Shown here in pieces: positions 55,381 to 64,000 of a stretch of DNA of 64,000 nt. The stretch is taken from positions 91,186,587 through 91,250,586 of the forward strand of contig CM043966.1 of NCBI GenBank assembly GCA_014529385.2, read 5' to 3'. The notes under the pieces are model-generated. The model was not told the origin of the DNA, made no database searches, and worked only from the letters and a program-made list of their open reading frames with translations. Each line of letters starts with the position of its first letter. Positions within the stretch are counted from its first letter, which is position 1. This DNA comes from Adiantum capillus-veneris. Taxonomy: Eukaryota; Streptophyta; Polypodiopsida; Polypodiales; Pteridaceae. The position numbers were made by a program, and so were the translations under genes.

Positions 55381-56967
55381 CTATAAAGTATACTGCTGTT
55401 CAAATGCCTGCTTCCCTACTTTCGAATTTCCCAAGCTCATGCACGCACCTAAGACAGTGCGCCACATCACAAGATTGGGGCCACAAGGAAGTTGTCGTAT
55501 CATTGCTACAGCTTTGTCCAATTGGCCTATGCGGACCAAGAGGTCGAGAATGCAGCTATGGTGCTCACGAATTGGAACAATCCCATGCTCTTTCCCCATG
55601 GCCTGAAAATATGTCTCGCTCTTGTTAGATAGCCCCCTTCGACTGCATGCATTGAGAACAACAACAAATGCTATTGGATCTGGTTTGACACCTGCTCCGA
55701 CCATCTTATCGAAAAAATCGGCAGCACTCTTACTTTCTCCAGCTTGAGCATATCCAGCCAAGAGCGCTGTCCATGCGACTACATCTCGAACAGGAAGGTG
55801 ATCAAACACATGTTGAGCTCTGGCAAGGGAGCCACACTTTGCATACATATTGACCAGAGTGCTACCAACAAGAATGTTCCTCTGAAGAAGACCCGTTCTG
55901 TCAATCTCAGCATGAATGTCTTCTAGCTTTTCTACAGATCCAATACTTCCGCAAGCTTTCAAACCACAAAGAAATGAGACGTCTGTGAGGCACAAACCCT
56001 CAGATTGCATTTGTGAAAAGCACTTCACTGCTTCTTCACCATTTTCATGGTCGATATATCCTAACATTAGGGAATTCCAAGAGACAACGTTGCGGGATCG
56101 AAGCCTATCAAAAACCTGTTGTGCCATTGAAAGCAAGCCATGCTTGGCATACATGTCAACCACGGCACTGCCAAGGAAAACATCATCATCAAGCAAGCTT
56201 CTTCTCTCTATCTCTGCATACATTTCTTGTCCCTTAGCAATGTCTCTTGCACTTGTACAAGCCTTTAGGATGCAAACAAGTGTGATTGGATTTGGGATGA
56301 CACCCTGAAGTTCCATCTCCTGGTAGCAAGCCATGGCCTCCTGATATTGCCCACATTCAGCATAAGCCCCTAAGAGTGAAGTCCATGTAACCACATTCTT
56401 TAGTGGCAATCTGTCAAACACCTGCTTTGCGTTAGTTGATGCACCGCATTTTGAATACATGTCGATCAGTGCATTTGCAACAATGAGATTCTTCTCCAGT
56501 AAGCCTGATCTGACCACCTCTGCATGCAATACACACGCTCTTGCCAGATCCTTAAGTTGTGCGCAGGCCTTGAAAGCAGATATGAAGGTGTAGTCATCTG
56601 GATGCACAGAGGGATTGCTTTGCAAACGTGCAAACATGGAGAGGGCATGGTGGGGTTTGTCGCACTTGAGGTAGCCAGAGATGAGGGAATTCCATGAGAA
56701 TGCGTTTGGATGAGGCAGTCGAAGGAAAGCTCTGTGGGCAAGGGGGAGGGTAGCGGCATCAACGAGCATGGGGACGAGGTAGTTGCCGAGCACATGGTGG
56801 GTGTCGAGGCCATGGATGAGCAAGTAGAAATGGAGACGGAGCGCCTGGGTCCGGTGCTTCTCGGCTCCGCACCTCTGCAAGGTGAGGGCGAGGTCTTGTA
56901 TGACGACATGAGTTATGCTGCTACTTCCTTTTGTGACGAATAGCTCTGTATCAACCAGCCGCAGCAT
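55381..56967 (-). CDS. PLS-type pentatricopeptide-repeat protein, intact 528-residue ORF
   Basis: Probably an organelle-targeted RNA-binding protein acting in editing, splicing or stability of chloroplast or mitochondrial transcripts. The start is the ATG at 56967. PPR motifs cover about residues 70-490 in P-L-S order, with typical phrases: AFSWNSLISGYLKCDKPHHA, DDYTFISAFKACAQLKDLAR, NALIDMYSKCGASTNAKQVF, VVTWTSLLGAYAECGQYQEA, MYAKHGLLSMAQQVFDRL, VVAWTALLAGYAQAGESKSA and PDPIAFVVVLNACSRRGLSN. The end, GPNLVMWRTVLGACMSLGNS, is the start of an E1 motif; the protein stops 13 residues later (AFEQQYTL), so E2, E+ and DYW are absent. Single exon, as usual for PPR genes. The N-terminus has no obvious targeting peptide by eye. 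Either a PPR-E variant acting with a separate DYW partner, or a truncated copy. Confidence 0.85.
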   Translation of the reverse strand: MLRLVDTELFVTKGSSSITHVVIQDLALTLQRCGAEKHRTQALRLHFYLLIHGLDTHHVLGNYLVPMLVDAATLPLAHRAFLRLPHPNAFSWNSLISGYLKCDKPHHALSMFARLQSNPSVHPDDYTFISAFKACAQLKDLARACVLHAEVVRSGLLEKNLIVANALIDMYSKCGASTNAKQVFDRLPLKNVVTWTSLLGAYAECGQYQEAMACYQEMELQGVIPNPITLVCILKACTSARDIAKGQEMYAEIERRSLLDDDVFLGSAVVDMYAKHGLLSMAQQVFDRLRSRNVVSWNSLMLGYIDHENGEEAVKCFSQMQSEGLCLTDVSFLCGLKACGSIGSVEKLEDIHAEIDRTGLLQRNILVGSTLVNMYAKCGSLARAQHVFDHLPVRDVVAWTALLAGYAQAGESKSAADFFDKMVGAGVKPDPIAFVVVLNACSRRGLSNKSETYFQAMGKEHGIVPIREHHSCILDLLVRIGQLDKAVAMIRQLPCGPNLVMWRTVLGACMSLGNSKVGKQAFEQQYTL

Positions 56968-57731
56968 ACTCGAGCTGCGCTGCCATGATGCTAGTTACTA
57001 GTAGACCTTGGAGGACGAGAAGACGAAGACCAAATGAAATGAAACATGTCACATGCTCCATCTCGACATGTCGCATGCTCCATGTTGAGGTGATTAGCTT
57101 GACGTAAGGGTCACACTCTAGTAATGTATTATGGTCTAACTCTTAACTTGATCGAAGGGACTCGCGCCCGTTCCCTCACATCGAAGGGAGTGGGAGCTAA
57201 GCTAGAAACGTGGGTGATGTAACATGCAAAGCGTAAACCTCCAGATTGCTCTCACATCCTGATACATTTGCATTGTAAGAAAGCATCATTCGTTGTGGGG
57301 TCTAGTGATGGGTCATCAAGCAAGTGTATTGCATGCCATCTCCCAAACCACTTCTTCATCCACGCGAGCTCAATATTTGGATACAATGTATCTTTTGAAC
57401 TTTTTTGCTTACCTCCCAATTATATGAAGTTGATGTGTAGAGCTTTGGCGCATCATTCATGAACTCCATAACTCTCCCCATTTCCATAACCTCAATGGGA
57501 ATATATTCTAACTCAAAAGCGAAGGAGCATTTGTGGTGTTTGTAGCTTAACATGGTGGAGTAGGGGAACCGAGGGAGCTTTTTATGGAGAATGGATCGTT
57601 TGGTAAAATTATTCAAAAAGCTCTCTCCATCAAGTTTTTGCTGATTCTCTAATCTTCTGCAAAAAGCTCCCTTCGCAAATTGAGTGATAGCCACTCATCA
57701 CCTAATCCATGTCACTACTATTTCCCAATTT

Positions 57732-57738
<7 letters not shown>
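56968..57738. other. Upstream region of the PPR gene; no other gene seen
   Basis: The short 5' flank of the minus-strand PPR gene. A minus-strand frame at 57356-57694 (112 residues) has no recognised motif. TCGAAGGGA is repeated at about 57153 and 57181. Confidence 0.4.

Positions 57739-57806
<68 letters not shown>
57739..57806. repeat. (CT)n microsatellite
   Basis: A pure CT tract of about 67 bp. Confidence 0.95.
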
Positions 57807-57808
<2 letters not shown>

Positions 57809-58004
57809 GTGGCACACATGAACTCCATATAACTCTCTCACATTTCACGAAAAGGGTCACAAGAACATAAAAATCCACTTAATTGCAAGATAAGGCCACT
57901 TGAGAATAAGGATGTCTCTATTCAAAAGCATGTTAAAAGCGATTGTTCATAACGGTTTACAAAAAGGATCATTGTCCACACAATGCGGGTGCAGACTGAA
58001 ATAT

Positions 58005-58640
58005 TTACTCTAAGTCATAGGCTAGTGGATCTAACTCCACAATGTTTGGAAGTAGCCCCAACAAAGATGTTGCCTTAAGGGCACGATCCACCTCATTTGC
58101 ATGCCTCTTGTTTCGCTCCTGCATCTCTCTAAGTCGATGCGCTTGCATTTTCAAAACGGTGTGTAGCTTGGTGGAGAACTCTTCGTTGCTCTCAAAAATT
58201 GTCATCATTCGGTGCATCTGGCTCCTCAACAAAGCCAATGTCCCACATTCTCCTCTGTACTTGACGACAACATCATTCTCGTTTGTATACTGCGCAAGCA
58301 ATTGCAAAACAAACCAATGTCTGTGTTCCATACCCCTGCACAACAAATGAAGGTCAAAGCAAGAAGATAAACTTTATTTTTAGATAGAAGGTGTCAAAAT
58401 GTACCTCGCATAGGTGTCCCATCCTCCTCTTTTGTCCAATCGTCCTCATCTAGAGAATCGAACGAGGCAACGTCTGACGGTATGTCAATGGTCTCTAATG
58501 ACTAAGTGTGCTCTTTCTTCATTGTGGACATCAACATTGTGCGCATCGTCCTACTTTCTTTCTTGCAAATTGGTGTCTTATTGACAACTACGTTAAGGTG
58601 GTCTGCACTCCATCCAACAATAGTAGCAATATCATGAACC
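58005..58640 (-). pseudogene. Unidentified gene remnant with helical C-terminal exon
   Basis: The minus frame 58005-58346 encodes 113 residues rich in Met, Arg and Leu heptads (MHRMMTIFESNEEFSTKLHT, AHRLREMQERNKRHANEVDR), a probable coiled coil. An acceptor-like TTGTGCAG lies at its start. Farther upstream (58400-58640) another frame reads HDIATIVGWSADHLNVVVNK, a TAG, then IDIPSDVASFDSLDEDDWTK and EEDGTPMR before a donor-like GTACAT. The phase across this candidate intron does not fit, and the stop is inside the exon. It may be a remnant of a transposon-associated or Myb/SANT-like gene; I cannot assign it. Confidence 0.3.
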
Positions 58641-58675
58641 ATGCCATAATTATCTCACTGATAGACAACTATAAA

Positions 58676-59842
58676 TGTAACATTTAATGCACTAGTAACT
58701 TGTGTGTAGCGAAAATTGATAACATAGTGAGCATTTCATAAGAACAAGTTCCTAATGAGCATAGAGAGAGAGAGAGTACTTGATTTGAGAAAGAAACTTA
58801 GCAATTTACACCTAGCTAATTTCGCATTGACAATACTTGAAAAGAGAGAGAAATAGAACAATTGACAACAGTTGAGGACCGGATTTACATGGAGCCGGTC
58901 CCCCCTCCATAAAGGCTTTGTATTATAGCTTCTCCCATCAAAGGAGACTTTTGTAAATACAATCTTTGTGTTCCTTAACAATACTAGTTGGTGCAATGAA
59001 GATGGAAGCTTCATGCATCAAATATGCTTGAAAAACACACCTAATGTCCCTAGCCTCTAGCCTCAGTCCCAAGACCTCACACACCTTCAAAAATGGTGAG
59101 AGCTTGCTGGGAATGAGGGATAGATTGAGAGGAAGAAGATGTATCTTACGAGAAAGAAGTATTCTCCTCACATAATCACTCAAATAGCATAGCTTAGCTT
59201 AGTAATTAGCATGGTAGAGGAGATGAGCATGCCATTGAAGCTTGGCTCTTGGTTGGATTTGCATTCCATAGCCAAGAGTTGTTGGTGTAGGCCTCTACTT
59301 CTCAATGCTTGGAGAAGGAGATTGAGTTCTTCTTGCACACATGAGTTGTGTGTGTGAGTGTAGCAATGTCTTAGACTAAAATGCAACCCACTCTCTCTTC
59401 TTGGTCGACCCCTCTTGCTAAATGCTCATGTTGGCCTCCCATTGGCTCCTGTAAAGCTTAGCCAATCACAAATTAGAAGCATAATTGACATGTGTCCCCT
59501 TTCCCCTTTTGTGAGACCTTTAGGTAATTCAATTAAACTCTCATTGGACCTCTTAGTCTTCTGGCCAATAGGAATCAGGCAACCCATTGGGCTGCTGGAT
59601 GCTCATTGGATCCCTTGGTAGACTGCCCAATAGTCTTCTAGGAGCTTAATTATGCTATTGGTTCTTTTATCAAGCATTTTTAAATTGATTAGAATAATTT
59701 TACTCTAGCCTAATTCTCATTGGTCCGCCTCTATGGCCATCCAATAGGATTTGAGGCAACTAGCCTAGGTGCCTGGCATGTGTCCAGTATTCCCTTTGTG
59801 TAAAGGGGGAGCTTTGGAGTGTGTGTGTGTGTGTTTCTCTCT
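58676..59842 (-). repeat. 3' LTR of element G
   Basis: About 1,167 bp; on the minus strand it starts TGAGAGAGAAACACAC and ends AAATGTTACA. It is homologous, in opposite orientation, to 61331-62517: for example CGCTACACACAAGTTACTAG near both ends. Confidence 0.82.
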
Positions 59843-59851
59843 CATCCCCTA
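59843..59851 (-). promoter_or_regulatory. Polypurine tract of element G
   Basis: On the minus strand AGTAGGGGA immediately precedes the TGAGAG LTR start. Confidence 0.6.
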
Positions 59852-60561
59852 CTATTAGGGCTCGCCCCCTCCTTCCTAGGGATGTGGGAAGACTTTTTAG
59901 TCTTCCCATGACCATCCAATTTTCCCCCTACTATGGCCATTGGACAATTGAGTTATTTTTAGGAACTTTAGCCTATGGAAGCCTTAATGGAGCTGAACCT
60001 TAGGTCTTTTAAGCCCTATTGAAGCACATTGCTCTTTTGTAGACTGTCCCACTTTGGATCCCTATTTTCCCTCCTTTGGATCCCTGCAGAGACCAGTCTG
60101 ACAGCCTTACCAATATTCTAGCTTTTACTCCCCTGGTACTTCCCCATATTAAATGATCATTTTAACAAATTATTTGGGAGAATTAGATATTAGTTTTTAT
60201 GGCATTACCTCTAAATGAAATCATAGTCATCCTCAACTATGAGGTAGAGAAGATAAAGCCTAGTCATTAATCCGTTTTCTAGCGGGTAGAAGATCCCTAT
60301 TTTACCCTACGACACCATTCCAGAATGGATGACTAGTCCATTTGGTCCTTGAGAGCCTTAGCTGCCGCAAAGCATGTCTGCACATTAGTCCGTATCAATC
60401 TTCCATAGTAGTAGAGTGACAAACTCTACTTGGTGTTTGGGAGACGTCGTCCATATAAACATGATCCTAAGCATGCATACTTATTAACATGTGCACACAA
60501 TAAAGAAAAAGAGAGTCTTATAAGACAAAAACTTTGTTTATTTATACATATTTACATTTGC

Positions 60562-61008
60562 TTACTCTAGGGAATCATTGTAAGCATTGACAAGGTTTAG
60601 GTTATCCTTTAATTGTATGCCTTGCATCCATCTAGCATCTTCAAACGGATAATTTTTAAACTTGATAAGGTATTGTCGGATAGTCTTACCGCCTTGTAAT
60701 ACCTTGTCTTTGTGTCGAAGAATGGACTCGGACTGCAACACCTCTTCTTTGTCCTCGATCTCTGATGAATCTTCGATGATTGCTTCTTGAGGCGGCTCTC
60801 CTTTGTAAGGGTTTAGTAGGCTCACGTGGAAAGCATTGTGTATGAGCCAATGGCTGGGCAACTTGGGTTGATAGGCCATCTCATTGATTGGCCTAAGAAT
60901 CTGAAAGGGACCATAGTACCTTTTTGCTAACTTAGCATAGTACTTTTGGTGTCTCGTAGGATTCTTGCCCGTTGTGTGCCTTAATCGAGCCTTGGGAAAC
61001 TTAAGCAA
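60562..61008 (-). pseudogene. Element G integrase tail and chromodomain
   Basis: Reads LKFPKARLRHTTGKNPTRHQ, YYGPFQILRPINEMAYQPKL and HNAFHVSLLNPYKG (GPY/F module), then an acidic linker and the chromodomain ESILRHKDKVLQGGKTIRQY then LIKFKNYPFEDARWMQGIQL. It is separated from the upstream integrase by a frameshift in an A-rich run at 61018-61028. Confidence 0.8.
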
Positions 61009-61023
61009 GACCCAATAATTTTT

Positions 61024-61330
61024 TTAAAAGGCTAGGGCTCTTCTTTGCTTATCAGCAACAACCTTTTTCCTTTGCTGAGAGATGGATATAGCATCCTTAA
61101 TCTTTTGAAAAGGTTCTTGCAGGTCTTGGCTATATTCATATGCAACGAAGATCTTCCCATGTATCTTAAGTAGCAAGGTACTTTTTGATATTCCCTCTAT
61201 CACCTCAAAGGGTGCTTTTCCCATGGAAGTATGTACAGTGTTGTTGTAAGCATACTCCACTAAAGGTAAGTACTCCTCCCATTGGGACTTTTGATCTACA
61301 TCTGTGACATAAGCTTTCAGTAGATCAAAA
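61024..61330 (-). pseudogene. Element G integrase, C-terminal fragment
   Basis: Reads DLLKAYVTDVDQKSQWEEYL, PLVEYAYNNTVHTSMGKAPF and EVIEGISKSTLLLKIHG. This is the segment just after the catalytic Glu. Its upstream end passes directly into the LTR of H, so the D, D and E residues are outside. Confidence 0.8.
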
Positions 61331-61789
61331 TGAGGGAAAACACACACTCACAAGCTTCCTTTACACAAAGGGAAAGAGGGACACATGTCAACTCCCTAGC
61401 ACAGATGCCCAGAAGGTGTACTCAAATCCTATTGGATGGCCATGGAGGTGGAACAATGAGAATTAGGCTAGAGTAAATCTAGTTTAATTAATTAAAAAAC
61501 ACTTAATAAAAGAACCAATAAGAATTAAGCTTTCTAGAAGACTATTGGAAAATCTCCCAAGAGGTCCAATGAGCATTCAGTAGCCCAATGGCTTGCTTGA
61601 ATCCTATTGGCCAGGAGACAAAGGGGTCCAATGAGAGTTTAGTTGCATTAATTAATTACCTAAAGCTCTCACAAAAGGGGAAAGAGGACACATGTCAGAA
61701 GGCTATCACTTATGCTCTTGAAATCCTATTGGCTAAGCCTGGGGAGGTCCAATGGGGTGGTAGCATGAGCAAATAGTGTGAAGCAAGAA

Positions 61790-61860
<71 letters not shown>

Positions 61861-62517
61861 TCTCAAGCTTTAATGGAAAGCTTATCACCTACTCCAAGCT
61901 TGTGAGAAGGGAGGCCTACACCAACAACTCTTGGCTTTTTGATGCAAATCCAACCAAGAGCCAAGCTTCAATGCATGCTCATCTCCTAATTACTAAGCTA
62001 TGATATGTTAATATGAGTGATTATGTGAGGAGATGTACATATTTCTCGTAAGACTACTCCTTTTTTCTCTCAATCTACTCTCATACCCCGCTAGCTCTCA
62101 CCATCTTTGAAGGTGTGTGAGGTCTTGGGTCTGAGATCGTTAGGGAATTGATGTTGTGTTTTATAAGTGTTTTGCTTAGTGCTTGAAGCTTCCATCTTCA
62201 TTGCACTAGCTAGTATTGAAGGAACACAAAGTATTGTATTGTAAAAATGTCTCTCTTGATGGGAGAAACCTATAATACAAAGCCTTTTGGAGGGGGGATC
62301 GGCTCCATATAAATCCTGTCCTCAACTGTTGTCAATAGCTTAATTTCTCTCTCTTTTGAAGTATTGTTCATGCTATCTAACTAGGTGTTATGCTATTTGT
62401 TGCTCTCTCCACCCAAGCACTCTTGTTATTCTCATTAGGAATCTATTCTAATGAAATTCTCACTATGTTCATGCTATTTTCCGCTACACACAAGTTACTA
62501 GGCCATTAAATGTTACA
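61331..62517 (+). repeat. 5' LTR of element H
   Basis: About 1,187 bp, starting TGAGGGAAAACACACAC and ending AAATGTTACA. It contains a 65-bp (CT)n expansion at 61793-61857 that is only a short GA run in the LTR of G. Confidence 0.82.
61793..61857. repeat. (CT)n microsatellite inside LTR of H
   Basis: A pure CT tract; the matching position of the LTR of G lacks it, so it expanded within this copy or its source. Confidence 0.92.
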
Positions 62518-62518
62518 T

Positions 62519-62530
62519 TAGTATCAGAGC
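62519..62530 (+). promoter_or_regulatory. Primer-binding site of element H
   Basis: TAGTATCAGAGC, initiator-Met type with one mismatch (TAG for TGG), one base after the LTR. Confidence 0.7.
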
Positions 62531-62934
62531 ACAAGGTTTCTCTTTTCTTGCTCAAGAAGAGAGGTCCTCAAGCTAGCTATAAATGGTTGTTATTAATAAT
62601 TGCAAATTAGTAAGTAGAATAGGGATTTTTTAGCCTTGCAGTGCGCCTGCCTTTGTGCAGATAACGAGGCATCACCGTCGAGAGCTATGGTCTTACTAAT
62701 GGAGTCCTACGGGGATTGCCTACGGCTTAACCACTATTGAGCTATTAGACGCTTGACAGGAGCCGGTGCTATTTTTGTGTTGAAAAACCCTCTCTTCTAT
62801 TCCTTGCAATTAATGGTATTCGAGCCACGGGTACAGTAGCTTGAGTGCTTCTTCTAAAGGCGTAAAGAGGAGTAGTAACTAGGGCTTGAAGTGCCAAAGT
62901 ACACCTAAAAAGTTTACACCTAAAAGTTGTTAGA

Positions 62935-64000
62935 ATGGCTGACAATAGTAAAGAGAGTGAAATTAATTTGATAGCTTTGATTTTGCTAATGAGCAGGCTA
63001 CTAATGATGTCCCTATGCTTGTTAACTACCTTGTTTCTAGGCTTCAACAAGCCATGGGCAATCCATCCATCCAAAGTGAAGTGCAACGACAGCTTCATGC
63101 TCATGGGATTCTCCAAAATCCCCACCATGACGAGAGAGTACTTAGGAAGCCTCCTTGCGAGACTTCCAAAAGAGGCTCCTCTCCGATTCGGGAAGAAGAA
63201 GAGGATCCATACGAAGGGCTCAAAAATTTGCTTCTTGATTACGCATCTCCCTCTCAAAGGAGAACTCAACCCCCACCAAAGAAACGAGAAAAAAGTGAGT
63301 CTCCTACCACCTCGACGGAGATGGCTCCATGAAGACGGCGGGCTAAACGCTCTCCATCACCTCCTAAACGGAGAAGGCCATCACACACTTCTCCACACCA
63401 TAATTCAAAGAGGGATGAAAAAAAGCAAGAGAAGAAAAAAGAGATAAAGAGGACACCATCTTCTCCATCTTCTTCAGCCTCTTCCTCTTATGAAAGTGAT
63501 GGTGCAGACAAAGAAGATCAAGGCAAGAAAAAGGCGAGAAAGAGGTCACCCTCTTCTCCATCTTCCTCAAATTATTCATCTTTTGAAGAAAGTGATGGTG
63601 CAACCTTTGAACCATCAAAAAGAAGAGGCCATAGGAAATCCTATGCCACATAGAAGAGGTCGTCCAAGCTCAAGAAGTTTAAAGAGGGAGGAAAGAGAAT
63701 CTCTTTTCTTACCTACGATGGCACCTTTGGTGCTATGGACAAAGTCTTGGCCTTTATTCAACAATTTGATGTGGCGTTTGGAGATGAGGGATTTACGGAG
63801 TCCTCTAAGTTACGCCATGTAGCTATGCACTTTCAAAAGTCCACCAGGCAATGGTGGTCTAGCCTACGAGCCACCGGTGAAGCTCCATGAACATGGAAAG
63901 CTTTAAGAGCTTTCATCATGAAGCATTTTTTGGCCACCGATGCCAAAAACAAAGTAGTCACCGAATGGCAAAGCTTGAAGCTCTCTCCCTACGAATCCAT
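62935..64000 (+). pseudogene. Element H gag, partial at window end
   Basis: The start MADNSKESE at ATG 62935 loses frame near 62960 (one base short in a T-run). The correct frame continues FDFANEQATNDVPMLVNYLV and QQAMGNPSIQSEVQRQLHAH. A long Lys/Arg/Ser-rich segment with a TGA at about 63330 and a TAG near 63650 follows. The capsid domain has ISFLTYDGTFGAMDKVLAFI, QQFDVAFGDEGFTESSKLRH, STRQWWSSLRATGEAP, a TGA near 63887, and TWKALRAFIMKHFLATDAKN. The window ends inside the capsid. At least one frameshift and three stops make it inactive. Confidence 0.78.

Larger units (their letters stand above)
58676..61330 (-). mobile_element. Element G: Ty3/gypsy chromovirus, 3' end, minus strand
   Basis: Reading leftward: end of integrase (61347-61024), chromodomain (61008-60562), about 720 bp of 3' untranslated sequence, polypurine tract (59849-59843), 3' LTR (59842-58676). 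The integrase is cut at about 61330 by insertion of H; the rest of G should lie beyond the window on the right. The left flank ATAAA (58671-58675) is its candidate duplication. Confidence 0.8.
61331..64000 (+). mobile_element. Element H: Ty3/gypsy element, 5' LTR to gag, inserted in G
   Basis: The 5' LTR (61331-62517), a primer site and gag follow in order; the element continues past the right edge. The insertion point is in the integrase of G; CAAAA (61326-61330) is the candidate left duplication. H belongs to the same family as G by LTR similarity, but in the opposite orientation. Confidence 0.82.

Noticed and set aside
55332-56308. Plus-strand open frames of up to 130 codons
   Set aside because: They are antisense shadows of the intact minus-strand PPR gene.
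60562-61347. Minus-strand integrase/chromodomain as a domesticated host gene
   Set aside because: It is followed by a polypurine tract and an LTR in the right order and spacing, and is frameshifted, so it is simply the end of element G.

Overview
This is a stretch of a large, repeat-rich plant nuclear genome. Introns with GT-AG borders, CACTA, Copia and Ty3/gypsy transposons and PLS-type pentatricopeptide-repeat (PPR) proteins all point to a land plant. The wording of the PPR repeats and the abundance of long simple repeats resemble homosporous ferns; that assignment is from recall of fern sequences and is moderate only. I see no bacterial genes, no organelle block and no CRISPR array.

Layout. 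1-2854: the 3' half of a CACTA transposon, with a multi-exon TNP2-like transposase and a terminus that abuts an (AT)n microsatellite. 3256-8271: old gag fragments broken by microsatellites. 8277-40066: one Ty3/gypsy chromovirus (element A, 123-bp LTRs, target-site duplication AAAAC) that has been split by nested insertions. Inside A sit a Copia element B (10159-17095, duplication CAATG) and a second, decayed chromovirus C (19287-38091, duplication ATTAT). Inside C sit a rearranged Copia derivative D (22936-26258, duplication TCCAA) and a large gypsy element E (27323-37390, LTRs of about 2 kb, duplication ACGT). Removing the insertions in order makes the reading frames of A rejoin at both breakpoints, so the nesting is well supported.

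40072-45700 has no recognisable gene apart from a LINE-like remnant. 45783-50900 is a decayed PPR locus; its left end is a recent 222-bp tandem array. 55381-56967 (minus) is the only intact, plausible host gene: a 528-residue PLS-type PPR protein that stops inside its first E motif. 58676-64000 holds two copies of another gypsy family in opposite orientations: G (minus, 3' LTR plus the end of pol) and H (plus, 5' LTR, primer site and gag), with H inserted into the integrase of G.

Most coding regions are dead. Many premature stops fall where the family normally has Gln, Arg or Trp codons, which fits C-to-T decay of methylated DNA. Least expected are: (i) two tandem, mutually homologous mini-ORFs overlapping by ATGA inside the LTRs of E; (ii) element D, whose two outer ends are both the start of the LTR, in inverted orientation; (iii) the likeness of E to a gypsy lineage I associate with basidiomycete fungi.
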